From assembly GCF_000497755.1 (NCBI RefSeq), contig NZ_AYOD01000035.1:407125-471124 (forward strand): 64,000 nt of DNA. The letters are read 5' to 3'. The notes below the pieces were generated by a model. That model saw nothing but the letters and a program-made list of their open reading frames with translations, had not been told where the DNA came from and did no database searches. Made by a program: the position numbers and the translations under genes. Every line of letters starts with the position of its first letter. The stretch's first letter is position 1. This document shows, one piece after another, positions 46,045 through 54,353 of this stretch. Source of the DNA: Aliihoeflea sp. 2WW. Lineage in GTDB: Bacteria > Pseudomonadota > Alphaproteobacteria > Rhizobiales > Rhizobiaceae.

Positions 46045-46069
46045 AACGTCCTGCCCCCCTCGCGGTTCC
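46045..46069 (-). promoter_or_regulatory. EcfG-type promoter
   Basis: Minus strand GGAAC (46069-46065), 16 bp, CGTT (46048-46045): exact consensus, in the 120-bp gap before the secreted hypothetical. Confidence 0.75.
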
Positions 46070-46109
46070 AATGAAATCACGAAGAGTTTCCGATTGATTC
46101 GTCCGGAGG

Positions 46110-48110
46110 TCAGCCTGCCCTGCGTTCGCCTTCGAGCCGGCCCTGTGCTTCGGCGACGTAGAAATCCAGACATTCGGGGTTGGCCATCGTCTCGCGCGAG
46201 ATGATCTTTTCGAGCGGGTGGCCGAGAAAAAGGCGGCGGATGGGGACTTCCTGCTTCTTGCCCGAAAGGGTGCGCGGTACGGCCGGCGCCTCGATCACCC
46301 GGTCCGGCACGAAACGCGGCGAAACCGCTTGGCGGATCGCCGCCTTGATCCGGGCGGCATCCACCGTCTCGCCCGGGCGGGGCACGACGAAAAGCAGCAT
46401 CTCGCTCTCACGTCCGAGATATTCCAGGTCGATCAGCATGGAATCGAGGATTTCAGGCAGGTCCTCGACGGCGGAATAGATCTCGCTCGTGCCGATCCGC
46501 AAGCCGTGCCGGTTGATCGTCGCGTCCGAACGACCATAGATCACGCAGCTTCCGTCCGCGCCGATCGACAGCCAGTCGCCGTGCCGCCAGATGCCGGGGA
46601 ACATGTCGAAATAGGAATCGAGATAGCGCCTGCCGTCCGGATCACCCCACAGGAACACCGGCATCGACGGGAATGGGCGCGCGCAGACGAGGTCGCCGAC
46701 CTCGCCGACGAGGCTCTCGCCGTTCTCGTTCCAAGCCTCGACGCGCGCGCCGAGCTGGCGGCACTGCATCCGCCCCGGCACCAGCGGCAGTTCGCGGTTG
46801 CCGGCGATCCAGAGGCCGCAAATGTCGGTGCCGCCGGAAATGTTCGACCACCAGATGTCAGGCCTTCCCATCCGCGCGAAAGCCTCGGTGCCCCAGTTCT
46901 GGACGGCTTCGGGAAGCGGCGAGCCGGTCGAGCCCAGCGCGCGTACGGCCGACAGGTCGCCGGTGGCGGCCGGGTCCAGCCCCGCCTTCATGCAATTGCC
47001 GAAATAGGCCGCGCCGGCGCCGAACATCGTCACGCGCGTCTCGGCGACGAAACGCCAGAGCGTGCCCCAGTCGGGCGCGTCCCTGGGTCCGCTCGGCGAC
47101 CCATCGAAAAGGCAGATCGTGGTGCCGCCCAGAAGGCCGTTGACCTGGCAGTTCCACATGATCCAGCCGGTGCTCGAATACCAGTGGAAGCGCTCGCCCA
47201 GCGAATTGGGCGCGTAGCTGGGACCGATGTCGAGATGCTTGAGCGCGGCATAGACGGCGAGAATGATGCCGCCATGACTGTGGACGAGCGCCTTGGGCTT
47301 GCCGGTCGTGCCGGAGGAATAGACGATCCAGAGCGGATGGTCGAAGGGCACGAAATCGGGCGCGAAGGCCTGCGTTGCCGCATCGTCCCGGCCGAGGGCG
47401 TCGTCGAGCGCCAGATCGCGTGCGAGTTGCACCGAAGCGTAGCCGCTTTCCTTCAGGATCAGTTTCGGACGGCTTGTCAGGGCGTTGCGGATTTCCTCGA
47501 TCTCGCCAGACCGGTCGAGTTCGCGGCCGGCATAGAACACGCCGTCGGCCGCGATCAGCACCTTGGGCTCGATCTGCTGGAAGCGGTCGATGACCGCACG
47601 GGTGCCCATGTCAGGTGCGCAGACGCTCCAGACCGCGCCGATGGAGGCGGTCGCAAGGAAGGCAATGACGGTTTCGGGCACATTGGGCAGATAGGCCGCC
47701 ACGCGATCGCCCCGTCCAACGCCCATGTCGCGCAAGGTGGCGGCAAGCGATGCCGTGCGGCGCTTCAGCTCGGCCCAGGACAATTCGGAGCGGTTGCCGC
47801 GTTCGTCGGCGGCGACGATCGCCGGCTGGCCGGCCGCGTCCGCCTCTTCGCAGTGTCGGAACACCTGATGGGCATAATTCAGCGTCGCGCCGGGAAACCA
47901 GACCGCGCCCGGCATCCGGTCTTCGGCCAGGACGGCTGCGTGCGGTGTCGGCGAGTGAACGCCGTCATGATCCCAGATGGATTGCCAGAATGCGTCGAGA
48001 TCGGTCGTCGACCATTCCCACATGCCTTGATAGTCGGCAAAGGACAGGCCGTGCCGTTCCTCCAGCCAGTCGCGATAGATGGCCATCAGCGGCCGAAAAG
48101 GTGCAGTCAC
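46110..48110 (-). CDS. Acetoacetyl-CoA synthetase
   Basis: Activates acetoacetate with ATP and CoA, feeding ketone bodies and poly-hydroxybutyrate breakdown products back into central metabolism. 666 residues, the right size. Adenylation motifs IVYSSGTTGKPKALVHSHGG (about residue 260), WYSSTGWIMWNCQVNGLLGG, and WWSNISGGTDICGLWIAGNR, which is characteristic of acetoacetate rather than acetate ligases; C-terminal VPRTLSGKKQEVPIRRL with the catalytic lysine. Single gene with upstream region shared with the ECF sigma gene (divergent). Confidence 0.94.
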   Translation of the reverse strand: MTAPFRPLMAIYRDWLEERHGLSFADYQGMWEWSTTDLDAFWQSIWDHDGVHSPTPHAAVLAEDRMPGAVWFPGATLNYAHQVFRHCEEADAAGQPAIVAADERGNRSELSWAELKRRTASLAATLRDMGVGRGDRVAAYLPNVPETVIAFLATASIGAVWSVCAPDMGTRAVIDRFQQIEPKVLIAADGVFYAGRELDRSGEIEEIRNALTSRPKLILKESGYASVQLARDLALDDALGRDDAATQAFAPDFVPFDHPLWIVYSSGTTGKPKALVHSHGGIILAVYAALKHLDIGPSYAPNSLGERFHWYSSTGWIMWNCQVNGLLGGTTICLFDGSPSGPRDAPDWGTLWRFVAETRVTMFGAGAAYFGNCMKAGLDPAATGDLSAVRALGSTGSPLPEAVQNWGTEAFARMGRPDIWWSNISGGTDICGLWIAGNRELPLVPGRMQCRQLGARVEAWNENGESLVGEVGDLVCARPFPSMPVFLWGDPDGRRYLDSYFDMFPGIWRHGDWLSIGADGSCVIYGRSDATINRHGLRIGTSEIYSAVEDLPEILDSMLIDLEYLGRESEMLLFVVPRPGETVDAARIKAAIRQAVSPRFVPDRVIEAPAVPRTLSGKKQEVPIRRLFLGHPLEKIISRETMANPECLDFYVAEAQGRLEGERRAG

Positions 48111-48295
48111 GGCGATCCTCCCTGATCGTGCCGGAGATTAGGGAGGGCGTGCGGATATTGCCAGAGGAACGGTCGCCAGAATCGTCGAAATCGTCTGCCG
48201 CGACTGGAACGATCCGGGCGGTGGAACATTTCTGCCCGTGGGCTTGCTCGCACGAGCATCGTGCCCGTGCGCATTGACAGGGACGGAGCCAGCGA

Positions 48296-48895
48296 ATGCC
48301 GACAGCGGCCGGTGAACTTGACCGATCGTCTGATCTTTCGAGCTCGGAAATGTCGCGCCGCGAAGTCGTCGGCCTCATCCCCGCCCTGCGCGCATTTGCC
48401 CGCACCTTCCACCGCGACGTCAGCGATGCCGACGATCTGGTGCAGGAAACGCTGACCAAGGCCATCGCCAACATCCATCAGTTCCAGCCGGGAACGGCGA
48501 TGAAATCGTGGCTGTTCACGATCATGCGCAACAGCTTCTACACCAAGATCCGCAAGACCGGGCGCGAAGCGCCTGCACTCGCCGACGACGCCGCCGGTCG
48601 CCCGGCCGTGCTCGCCACGCAGGAATGGTCGGCGCGGGGGCATGAGATCCGCGGCGCGCTCGAGCGGCTGCCCGAACAGCAGCGCGAGGTCATCATGCTG
48701 ATCGGCGTGCTCGGCGTCTCCTATGAGGAGGCGGCGCAGATCTGCGGTTGCGCGATGGGCACCATCAAGAGCCGGCTCAACCGCGCCCGGGCAAAGCTGC
48801 TCGTCGAGATCGGCGAGATCGACGCGCGCGCCTCGGTCGAGGCGGACGCGCATCTGCCGTCGACTAGCCCCGTCAGGGCGCCGACCTACGGCTGA
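48296..48895 (+). CDS. ECF sigma factor, EcfG-like (ECF15-type)
   Basis: 199 residues (ATG 48296; ATG 48350 gives a shorter start, MSRREVVGLIPALRAFARTF). Region 2 is DADDLVQETLTKAIANIHQF with QPGTAMKSWLFTIMRNSFYT; region 4 is LPEQQREVIMLIGVLGVSYE followed by EAAQICGCAMGTIKSRLNRA. This resembles EcfG, the general stress sigma, and its paralogues. nepR and phyR, the usual neighbours of the master EcfG, are absent, so this is probably a paralogue. Two GGAAC boxes at 48206 and 48223 lie upstream but lack a spaced CGTT. Confidence 0.85.
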   Translation: MPTAAGELDRSSDLSSSEMSRREVVGLIPALRAFARTFHRDVSDADDLVQETLTKAIANIHQFQPGTAMKSWLFTIMRNSFYTKIRKTGREAPALADDAAGRPAVLATQEWSARGHEIRGALERLPEQQREVIMLIGVLGVSYEEAAQICGCAMGTIKSRLNRARAKLLVEIGEIDARASVEADAHLPSTSPVRAPTYG

Positions 48896-48907
48896 ACTTG
48901 TCGTCCG

Positions 48908-49699
48908 TTACTTGGCGGGTGTTGCGGCTGCTGTGTCCTGGGCGCGTGCCGAACCGTTCTTGCGGGCGAGCACCGGCGATTCGAGGCCGAGATAGGCCGG
49001 ATTGAACTCGGCGATCTCGGCCAGTCCCGACCAGTCGAGGATCTCGATCCAGTAATTGGTCCATGCGATCACGCCGTCATGGCGCAATTCCTTGAGGACC
49101 CGGTTGACGTGGACCGGGGACAGGCCGAGCACGTCGGCCAACTCGTTCTGGGTCAGGGGCAGGTGGAATGCCGCCGCCTCGCTGCGACCGACGGCGGCAA
49201 GGCGCACCATCAGTTCGCAGAACAGATGCGCCATCTGTCCCTTGGCCGAACGGCGGCCCATCGATACCAGCCATTCACGCTGGATCGCGGCTTCGATCGA
49301 GGTTTCGGTCCACAGCAGATGCGTCGCGGCCGGATTGGCCTCGCAGACGCGGCGCAACTGCTCGTGTTCGATCACGACGGTCCGGCAATTCGTGACGGCG
49401 ACGACGCCGAAATCGCGCCGCGGGACGAGGAAGCTCGACAGGTCGAGGAAATCACCGGGAACGAGCAGTGTCGTGATCTGGCGGCGACCGCTCGACAGCA
49501 GCTTATAGCGCGCGGCCAGCCCCTCCGTCAGAAGCATCACATTGGCGGAACGGTCGCCCTCGCGGGTCAGGTCCTGATCCTGGCTGAACTGGCGGTCGCG
49601 CAAGCCGAACTGCGCCAAACCGGCGATGGGTGCGCAGTCGTGGCCCCGACGGCCGAATTTCAGAAGAAGAACATCGAGCAAATTGAGACCCGGCCGCAC
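48908..49699 (-). CDS. Crp/Fnr-family transcriptional regulator (first paralogue)
   Basis: 263 residues; cyclic-nucleotide-binding-type barrel (TREGDRSANVMLLTEGLAAR, LLVPGDFLDLSSFLVPRRDF) then a winged helix (LPLTQNELADVLGLSPVHVN and RVLKELRHDGVIAW). Fnr iron-sulfur cysteines are not present in the N-terminus. It ends 12 bp from the convergent sigma gene. Closely patterned on the second regulator at 52358, suggesting duplication around the molybdopterin oxidoreductase. Signal unknown. Confidence 0.9.
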   Translation of the reverse strand: MRPGLNLLDVLLLKFGRRGHDCAPIAGLAQFGLRDRQFSQDQDLTREGDRSANVMLLTEGLAARYKLLSSGRRQITTLLVPGDFLDLSSFLVPRRDFGVVAVTNCRTVVIEHEQLRRVCEANPAATHLLWTETSIEAAIQREWLVSMGRRSAKGQMAHLFCELMVRLAAVGRSEAAAFHLPLTQNELADVLGLSPVHVNRVLKELRHDGVIAWTNYWIEILDWSGLAEIAEFNPAYLGLESPVLARKNGSARAQDTAAATPAK

Positions 49700-49839
49700 A
49701 AATCAAGGCCTCTGCGACACCATTGCGCAGGAAGGCTATTCGCTTTAGCGAAGTCTGAATGAGCAGGCTTTTACATTTGTTAGTCGATACTCAACTATTC
49801 GGCGTCTGAGCCGCTTCCTCAAACAATAAGCCAAGTCGT

Positions 49840-52155
49840 TCAGTGTTGCCGCAGGCTACGAATGCGCACCGGGACAGATTTCGCGGCCGGAACGTGGCTT
49901 TCCTCCGCGCGCTGGGAAAGCGGCACCAGCACGTTGGCTTCGGGATAGTAGGCACCGACGCATCCGCGCGGGATGTCGTAGGCGACGACCCGCAGGCCCG
50001 GCAGTTGCCGGTCGACGCCGTCGTCGGTCGCGGCCTCCAAGGCGATTGTCTCGTCCGCCGCGAGGCCAAGTGCCGCGATGTCGGCGCTGTTCATCAGGAC
50101 CACGTCGCGCGTGCCCTCGATGCCGCGAAACCGGTCGCGATAGCCATAGACCGTGGTGTTGAACTGGTCGTTCGAGCGCAGGGTCATGAGCCGGAAGACG
50201 TCGTCGCCCGAACCGGCGGCGAAACTCGCATCGAGCGCCGACGGCACGGCAAAATTCGCCTTGCCGGTTTTCGTGTCCCATTCGCGCTTGCGGGCGGGCA
50301 GCGGGCGGGGAAAGCCGCCGGGGGTGAACATGCGCCGGTTGTAGTCGGCGAACTGGTCCGGATAGGTCGCCTCGATGGCGTCGCGCACGAGACCGTAATC
50401 GGCCGCCCAGGCATCCCAGTCGAGCCTGGGATTGGGCTCGAGCGTCGCCCGGGCCATTCCGACGACGATGCTCATCTCGGCCAGCAGGTGCTCGCTCGCC
50501 GGCTCCTCCTGCCCGCGCGAGGCATGGATCGAGGTCAGGCTGTCCTCGATGGTCACCACCTGCTCGCCGGTTGCCTGACGGTCGATCTCGGTGCGGCCGA
50601 GACAGGGGAGAAGGTAGCTTGCCCGGCCGGTGATGAGGTGTGCGCGGTTCAGCTTGGTCGCGATCTGCACCGACAGGTCGAGATTGCGCCAGGCGGGTTC
50701 GATGCGGCTGCGATCGGGCACGGCGCGGACGAAATTGCCGCCGAGGCCGATGAAGGCTTTGACCGAGCCGTCGATCACGCCCTCGCAGGCCGAAACCGTG
50801 TCGAGCCCGCGCTCGCGCGGCGGCTCGAAGCCGTATTGTGTGGCTAGGCGGTCGAGCGGAACGAGGTCCGGCCGGTCGGCGATGCCGACGGTGCGCTGAC
50901 CCTGCACGTTGGAGTGTCCGCGCACTGGACATAGGCCGGCGCCCGGCCGGCCGATATTGCCGCGCATCAGCGCCAGATTGGCGATCATGCGGACATTGTC
51001 GACGCCCAGCCGATGCTGGGTCAAGCCCATGCCATAGATCAGGATGGCCGAGCGCGCCGATGCGTAGATGCGGGCCGCCTCGGTGAGGTCGCCGCGGGAA
51101 AGCGCGCTGTTGGCTTCGATGTCGGCCCAATCGAGCCCGTCCAGCCAGGAAAGCCACTCGTCGGCGCCGGCGGTGTGCTCCTTGAGGAAGGGGTGATCGA
51201 TGACGCCGGCCGACGGCTCGGCGCGGTCCATTTCCATGAGCGCTTTCGCCATGCCGGCGATCGCCGCAATGTCGCCGCCGGCGCGGAGCTGATAGTAATT
51301 CGACGAGATGCGCGTCGGCCGGTTGGTCGCAAGCTGCAACGGGCGCTGCGGATTGACGAAGGCTTCGAGCCCGCGCTCACGCAGCGGGTTGAACGAGACG
51401 ATCGGCACACCGCGCTCCGACGCCTCCTGCAGATTGTGCAGCATGCGCGGGCTGTTGGCGCCGACGTTCTGGCCAAAGAAGAAGATGCAGTCGGTGCGCT
51501 CGAAATCCTCCAAGAGGACCGTACCGACTGGAACGCCGATCGCGGCCTTCAGGCCGACGGACGTGCTCTCGTGGCACATGTTGGAACTGTCGGGCAGGTT
51601 GTTGTTGCCGAACATGCGGGCAAGCAGCGAATAGGCGTAGGACGTTTCGAGCGACGCGCGGCCCGAGGCGTAGAAGACGACCGATTTCGGATCGACGGCG
51701 CGCAGGCGCTTGAGTTCGGCGCCGATGGCGGCGAAGGCGCTTTGCCAGTCGGTCTCGACATAGCGATCGGTCGCCGCATCGTAGCGCATCGGATGGGTCA
51801 GCCGGCCCTCGGCCTCGAGATCGAAATCACTCCAGCCGAGTAGTTCGGACACCGTGTGGCGGGCGAAGAATTCCGGCGTCGTGCGCTTGTCGGTCAGTTC
51901 CCACAATGTCGCCTTGGCGCCGTTCTCGCAAAACTCGGCGACATGGGGTTTGGCGGGCTTGGCCCAGGCGCAGGAGACGCAGGAAAAACCGTCCGGTTTG
52001 TTCTGCTTCGCCAGAATTGCCGGGCCGTCGATCATTCGGCCGTTGCGCTTCAGATGGCGCAGAAGCGATTTCATCGAGCCCCAGCCGCCGGCGGGCTGGT
52101 CGTAGGGCTCGATCTTTACCCGGTGCCGGTCCCCATCGGTTCTGCGGTCGGTCAC
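49840..52155 (-). CDS. Molybdopterin oxidoreductase, FdhF/YdeP family
   Basis: 771 residues from GTG 52155, the size of YdeP; an extended frame to 52428 does not fit the family. The N-terminus VKIEPYDQPAGGWGSMKSLL, a CxxC pair in DGFSCVSCAWAKPAKP, SSNMCHESTSVGLKAAIGVP, and the cofactor-binding PGAGLCPVRGHSNVQGQRTV are typical. No selenocysteine codon is needed and no formate dehydrogenase partner subunits adjoin. YdeP-type proteins are linked to acid resistance in E. coli; the substrate is unknown. It is divergent from the second Crp/Fnr gene, which probably controls it. Confidence 0.9.
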   Translation of the reverse strand: MTDRRTDGDRHRVKIEPYDQPAGGWGSMKSLLRHLKRNGRMIDGPAILAKQNKPDGFSCVSCAWAKPAKPHVAEFCENGAKATLWELTDKRTTPEFFARHTVSELLGWSDFDLEAEGRLTHPMRYDAATDRYVETDWQSAFAAIGAELKRLRAVDPKSVVFYASGRASLETSYAYSLLARMFGNNNLPDSSNMCHESTSVGLKAAIGVPVGTVLLEDFERTDCIFFFGQNVGANSPRMLHNLQEASERGVPIVSFNPLRERGLEAFVNPQRPLQLATNRPTRISSNYYQLRAGGDIAAIAGMAKALMEMDRAEPSAGVIDHPFLKEHTAGADEWLSWLDGLDWADIEANSALSRGDLTEAARIYASARSAILIYGMGLTQHRLGVDNVRMIANLALMRGNIGRPGAGLCPVRGHSNVQGQRTVGIADRPDLVPLDRLATQYGFEPPRERGLDTVSACEGVIDGSVKAFIGLGGNFVRAVPDRSRIEPAWRNLDLSVQIATKLNRAHLITGRASYLLPCLGRTEIDRQATGEQVVTIEDSLTSIHASRGQEEPASEHLLAEMSIVVGMARATLEPNPRLDWDAWAADYGLVRDAIEATYPDQFADYNRRMFTPGGFPRPLPARKREWDTKTGKANFAVPSALDASFAAGSGDDVFRLMTLRSNDQFNTTVYGYRDRFRGIEGTRDVVLMNSADIAALGLAADETIALEAATDDGVDRQLPGLRVVAYDIPRGCVGAYYPEANVLVPLSQRAEESHVPAAKSVPVRIRSLRQH

Positions 52156-52298
52156 GATGCCGTCGCCCGGCCATGTCCGGCGGCCCGCTTCGTCCGTGCG
52201 TGATTGGGTTCCATGTGACACTCCTCGGCTTCCCGGTGATCTCAAGGGGCAATCCGCGCGGCTTCGAAATTGTTCCCGAGGATTTGGGGCTCGAACCA

Positions 52299-52342
52299 TT
52301 TGCGCGTAAGGTCGTTTCAGCAACTCATCGAAAACGCGCAAA
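52299..52342. promoter_or_regulatory. Inverted repeat in the oxidoreductase/Crp divergent promoter
   Basis: TTTGCGCGT (52299-52307) and its exact reverse complement ACGCGCAAA (52334-52342), centres 35 bp apart. Either a pair of operator half-sites or a long cruciform; the right arm ends 15 bp before the Crp/Fnr start codon. Confidence 0.4.
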
Positions 52343-52357
52343 CCGGAGAAAGGGCCA

Positions 52358-53113
52358 ATGGACGCATTGATCCGCAAGCTGGAGCATTTCAGCCAATTCA
52401 CCGATGAGGAGCGACGCGCGCTGGGCACGCTTTCCGACCTGCCGGTGATGGTCGGCCCGCGTCAGGACATCATCCGGGAGGGCGACAATCCGACCGGCGT
52501 CAACCTGATCGTCGAAGGCTACGCCATCCGCTACAAGGCGCTGCCGGACGGGCGACGGCAGATTCTGGGTTATTTCGTTGCCGGCGACATCTGCGACCTG
52601 CGAGTGTTCGTTCTCAAGCGGATGGATCATTCGATCGCCGCTCTGACGCAAGTCGCCGTGCGCGTCATTTCCGAGCAGCGCATCCTCGACATGACGGACC
52701 GCTATCCGCGCATCATGCGGGCGCTGTGGTGGGCGACGCTGGTCGAGGAATCAATCAGCCGCGAGTGGCTCCTCAGCATGGGCCAGCGCACCGCTGCGGA
52801 GCGGATCGCGCACATCTTCTGCGAAATCCATCACCGGGCCCGCGCGGTCGGGCTGGTCGAAGGCAACAGCGTGCCGCTGCCGCTGCGCCAGACGGATCTT
52901 GCGGAAATGTCCGGCCTCTCGGTCGTTCACGTCAACCGCGTGCTGCAGGAACTGCGCAAGCGGCGCCTGATCACCTTCGACGGCCAGATGCTGACGATCC
53001 TCGACGTCGACCAGCTCGCGGCCTTTGCCCTGTTCGATCCGCTCTACCTTCATCTCGACGAGAGCAAGGGGACGATGACCAAGCGCCAGCCCATATCGGC
53101 CGTCGGCGCCTGA
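52358..53113 (+). CDS. Crp/Fnr-family transcriptional regulator (second paralogue)
   Basis: 251 residues: sensory barrel (IREGDNPTGVNLIVEGYAIR, GYFVAGDICDLRVFVLKRMD) and winged helix (LPLRQTDLAEMSGLSVVHVN, then RVLQELRKRRLITFDGQML). The same order of residues as the paralogue at 48908, including SxxWLLSMGxR before the helix-turn-helix. Divergent from the YdeP-like gene. No N-terminal cysteine cluster, so probably not an oxygen sensor of the Fnr type. Confidence 0.92.
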   Translation: MDALIRKLEHFSQFTDEERRALGTLSDLPVMVGPRQDIIREGDNPTGVNLIVEGYAIRYKALPDGRRQILGYFVAGDICDLRVFVLKRMDHSIAALTQVAVRVISEQRILDMTDRYPRIMRALWWATLVEESISREWLLSMGQRTAAERIAHIFCEIHHRARAVGLVEGNSVPLPLRQTDLAEMSGLSVVHVNRVLQELRKRRLITFDGQMLTILDVDQLAAFALFDPLYLHLDESKGTMTKRQPISAVGA

Positions 53114-53148
53114 GCCCGTCGCCCAGGTGGCGATTTTGTGGCGGCAAG

Positions 53149-53173
53149 GGAACGAAGGTCACATTCGCGTGTT
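53149..53173 (+). promoter_or_regulatory. EcfG-type promoter before the 24-residue membrane peptide
   Basis: GGAAC (53149-53153), 17 bp, GTT (53171-53173), i.e. GGAAC-N16-tGTT. It ends 33 bp before the ATG at 53207. Confidence 0.65.
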
Positions 53174-53206
53174 GATCCGAAGCAACTGAACGCTTGGGAG
53201 CCCAAT

Positions 53207-53281
53207 ATGCACGGCATCATCTATCTCGTCGGCCTCGTCGTGGTCGTCCTGTTCCTTCTGTCCCTTCTCGGCCTGCGCTAA
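53207..53281 (+). CDS. 24-residue membrane peptide
   Basis: ATG 53207 with TTGGGAG about 8 bp upstream, stop TAA at 53281. The product is a single hydrophobic helix, MHGIIYLVGLVVVVLFLLSL ending GLR. Peptides of this shape recur in rhizobial genomes (from memory), usually without annotation because of their size. It sits behind an EcfG-type promoter and 21 bp before the larger membrane protein gene, so the two are probably one stress-induced unit. Possible roles are modulation of a membrane partner or envelope adaptation. Confidence 0.7.
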   Translation: MHGIIYLVGLVVVVLFLLSLLGLR

Positions 53282-53302
53282 GCGCCCACCCGGAGACGTA
53301 TC

Positions 53303-54205
53303 ATGAATCCAGATTACGGCGCGGCCCCGACGCCGCCCGTCGGCGCGACTGCAATCGCGACCGGCGACGAGAAGTCCTATGTCGACTGGGCTGCCATCAT
53401 CGGCGGCACGGTCCTGGCTTCCGCCATCTCCTTCGTCCTCCTCGCATTCGGTTCGGCGCTCGGCCTGACTTTCAGCTCGGCCTATGAAGGCTCGGGCATG
53501 TCGCTCGTCGGCTTCGCCATCGCCGCTGCTTTGTGGCTGCTCTGGGTGCAGGTGTCGTCCTTCATGGCGGGCGGCTACCTGACGGGCCGCCTTCGTCGCC
53601 GCAACTACGATGCCACCGAAGACGAATCCGACATCCGCGACGGCTCGCACGGCCTCCTGGTCTGGGGCCTCGGCGTCCTCGTCGGCGCTGTACTGGCCTT
53701 CTCCAGCGCGTCGGCCGTGCTCGGCTCGGCGACCAACGCCATCGGCAATGCCGTCGGGGGCGCTGCCTCAGGTGCGGCGACGCTGGTCGAGGAAATCGAC
53801 CCCAATGCGCTGTTGACCGATCGCCTGCTGCGTCCGGGCACCGCGACCGACACGGCCAATGAAGAACTGCGTTCGGAAGTCGGCCGCATCCTCGTCACCG
53901 CCGTCACCGATGGCGAACTCGCCGAGGATGATCGCGCTTATCTGGCGAGCGTCGTCGCTGCCCGTACCGGCGTCGAGGAAGCCGAAGCGCAGGCTCGTGT
54001 CGACGAAGTCTGGGCGCAGGCCCAGGAACTCGAGGCAACTGCGCGTGAAACCGCCGACCAGGCACGACGCATCGGCATGATCGCGGCCTTCATCACCGCC
54101 GCCTCGCTGCTGATCTCCGCCGCCGCCGCCTATTTCGGCGCCGTTCTCGGCGGCAATCACCGCGACAAGCAGACGATCATCCAGGGCTGGGTCCGCCCCT
54201 GGTAA
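53303..54205 (+). CDS. Conserved membrane protein, about four helices
   Basis: 300 residues: helices near 30-50, 68-92, 118-150 and 265-285 (WAAIIGGTVLASAISFVLLA; LLVWGLGVLVGAVLAFSSAS; GMIAAFITAASLLISAAAAY), with an acidic helical domain between them (SEVGRILVTAVTDGELAEDD, RTGVEEAEAQARVDEVWAQA). No family name recognised; such proteins are common next to stress genes in Rhizobiales. Start ATG 53303, 21 bp after the 24-residue peptide. A near-perfect terminator follows. Confidence 0.8.
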   Translation: MNPDYGAAPTPPVGATAIATGDEKSYVDWAAIIGGTVLASAISFVLLAFGSALGLTFSSAYEGSGMSLVGFAIAAALWLLWVQVSSFMAGGYLTGRLRRRNYDATEDESDIRDGSHGLLVWGLGVLVGAVLAFSSASAVLGSATNAIGNAVGGAASGAATLVEEIDPNALLTDRLLRPGTATDTANEELRSEVGRILVTAVTDGELAEDDRAYLASVVAARTGVEEAEAQARVDEVWAQAQELEATARETADQARRIGMIAAFITAASLLISAAAAYFGAVLGGNHRDKQTIIQGWVRPW

Positions 54206-54231
54206 GTCGAGGCGATCTGCTTCGTGACACG

Positions 54232-54262
54232 ACGCCGTCCCGGTTCGCCGGGGCGGCGTTTT
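54232..54262 (+). terminator. Intrinsic terminator with TTCG tetraloop
   Basis: 12-bp stem ACGCCGTCCCGG/CCGGGGCGGCGT (one T-G wobble), TTCG loop, then TTTT. It separates the membrane-protein unit from catalase. Confidence 0.9.
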
Positions 54263-54278
54263 CATGTTTGAACCGGCC

Positions 54279-54303
54279 GGAACATCTGACCTGAACCCTT
54301 GTT
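54279..54303 (+). promoter_or_regulatory. EcfG-type promoter of the catalase gene
   Basis: GGAAC (54279-54283), 17 bp, GTT (54301-54303), i.e. GGAAC-N16-tGTT, 51 bp before the ATG. Confidence 0.7.
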
Positions 54304-54353
54304 AGGCCAGCGTGCCGTTTCGGCGCGACGCAATCGATCTCAAGGGGAAAATC

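Noticed and set aside
48206..48227. Two GGAAC boxes upstream of the EcfG-like sigma gene as an autoregulatory promoter
   Set aside because: Neither has GTT at the required 17-18 bp distance.
53171..53184. Fnr/FixK-like box TTGATCCGAAGCAA
   Set aside because: The right half deviates from RTCAA, it overlaps the better-supported EcfG -10 region, and no other box of this type supports it.
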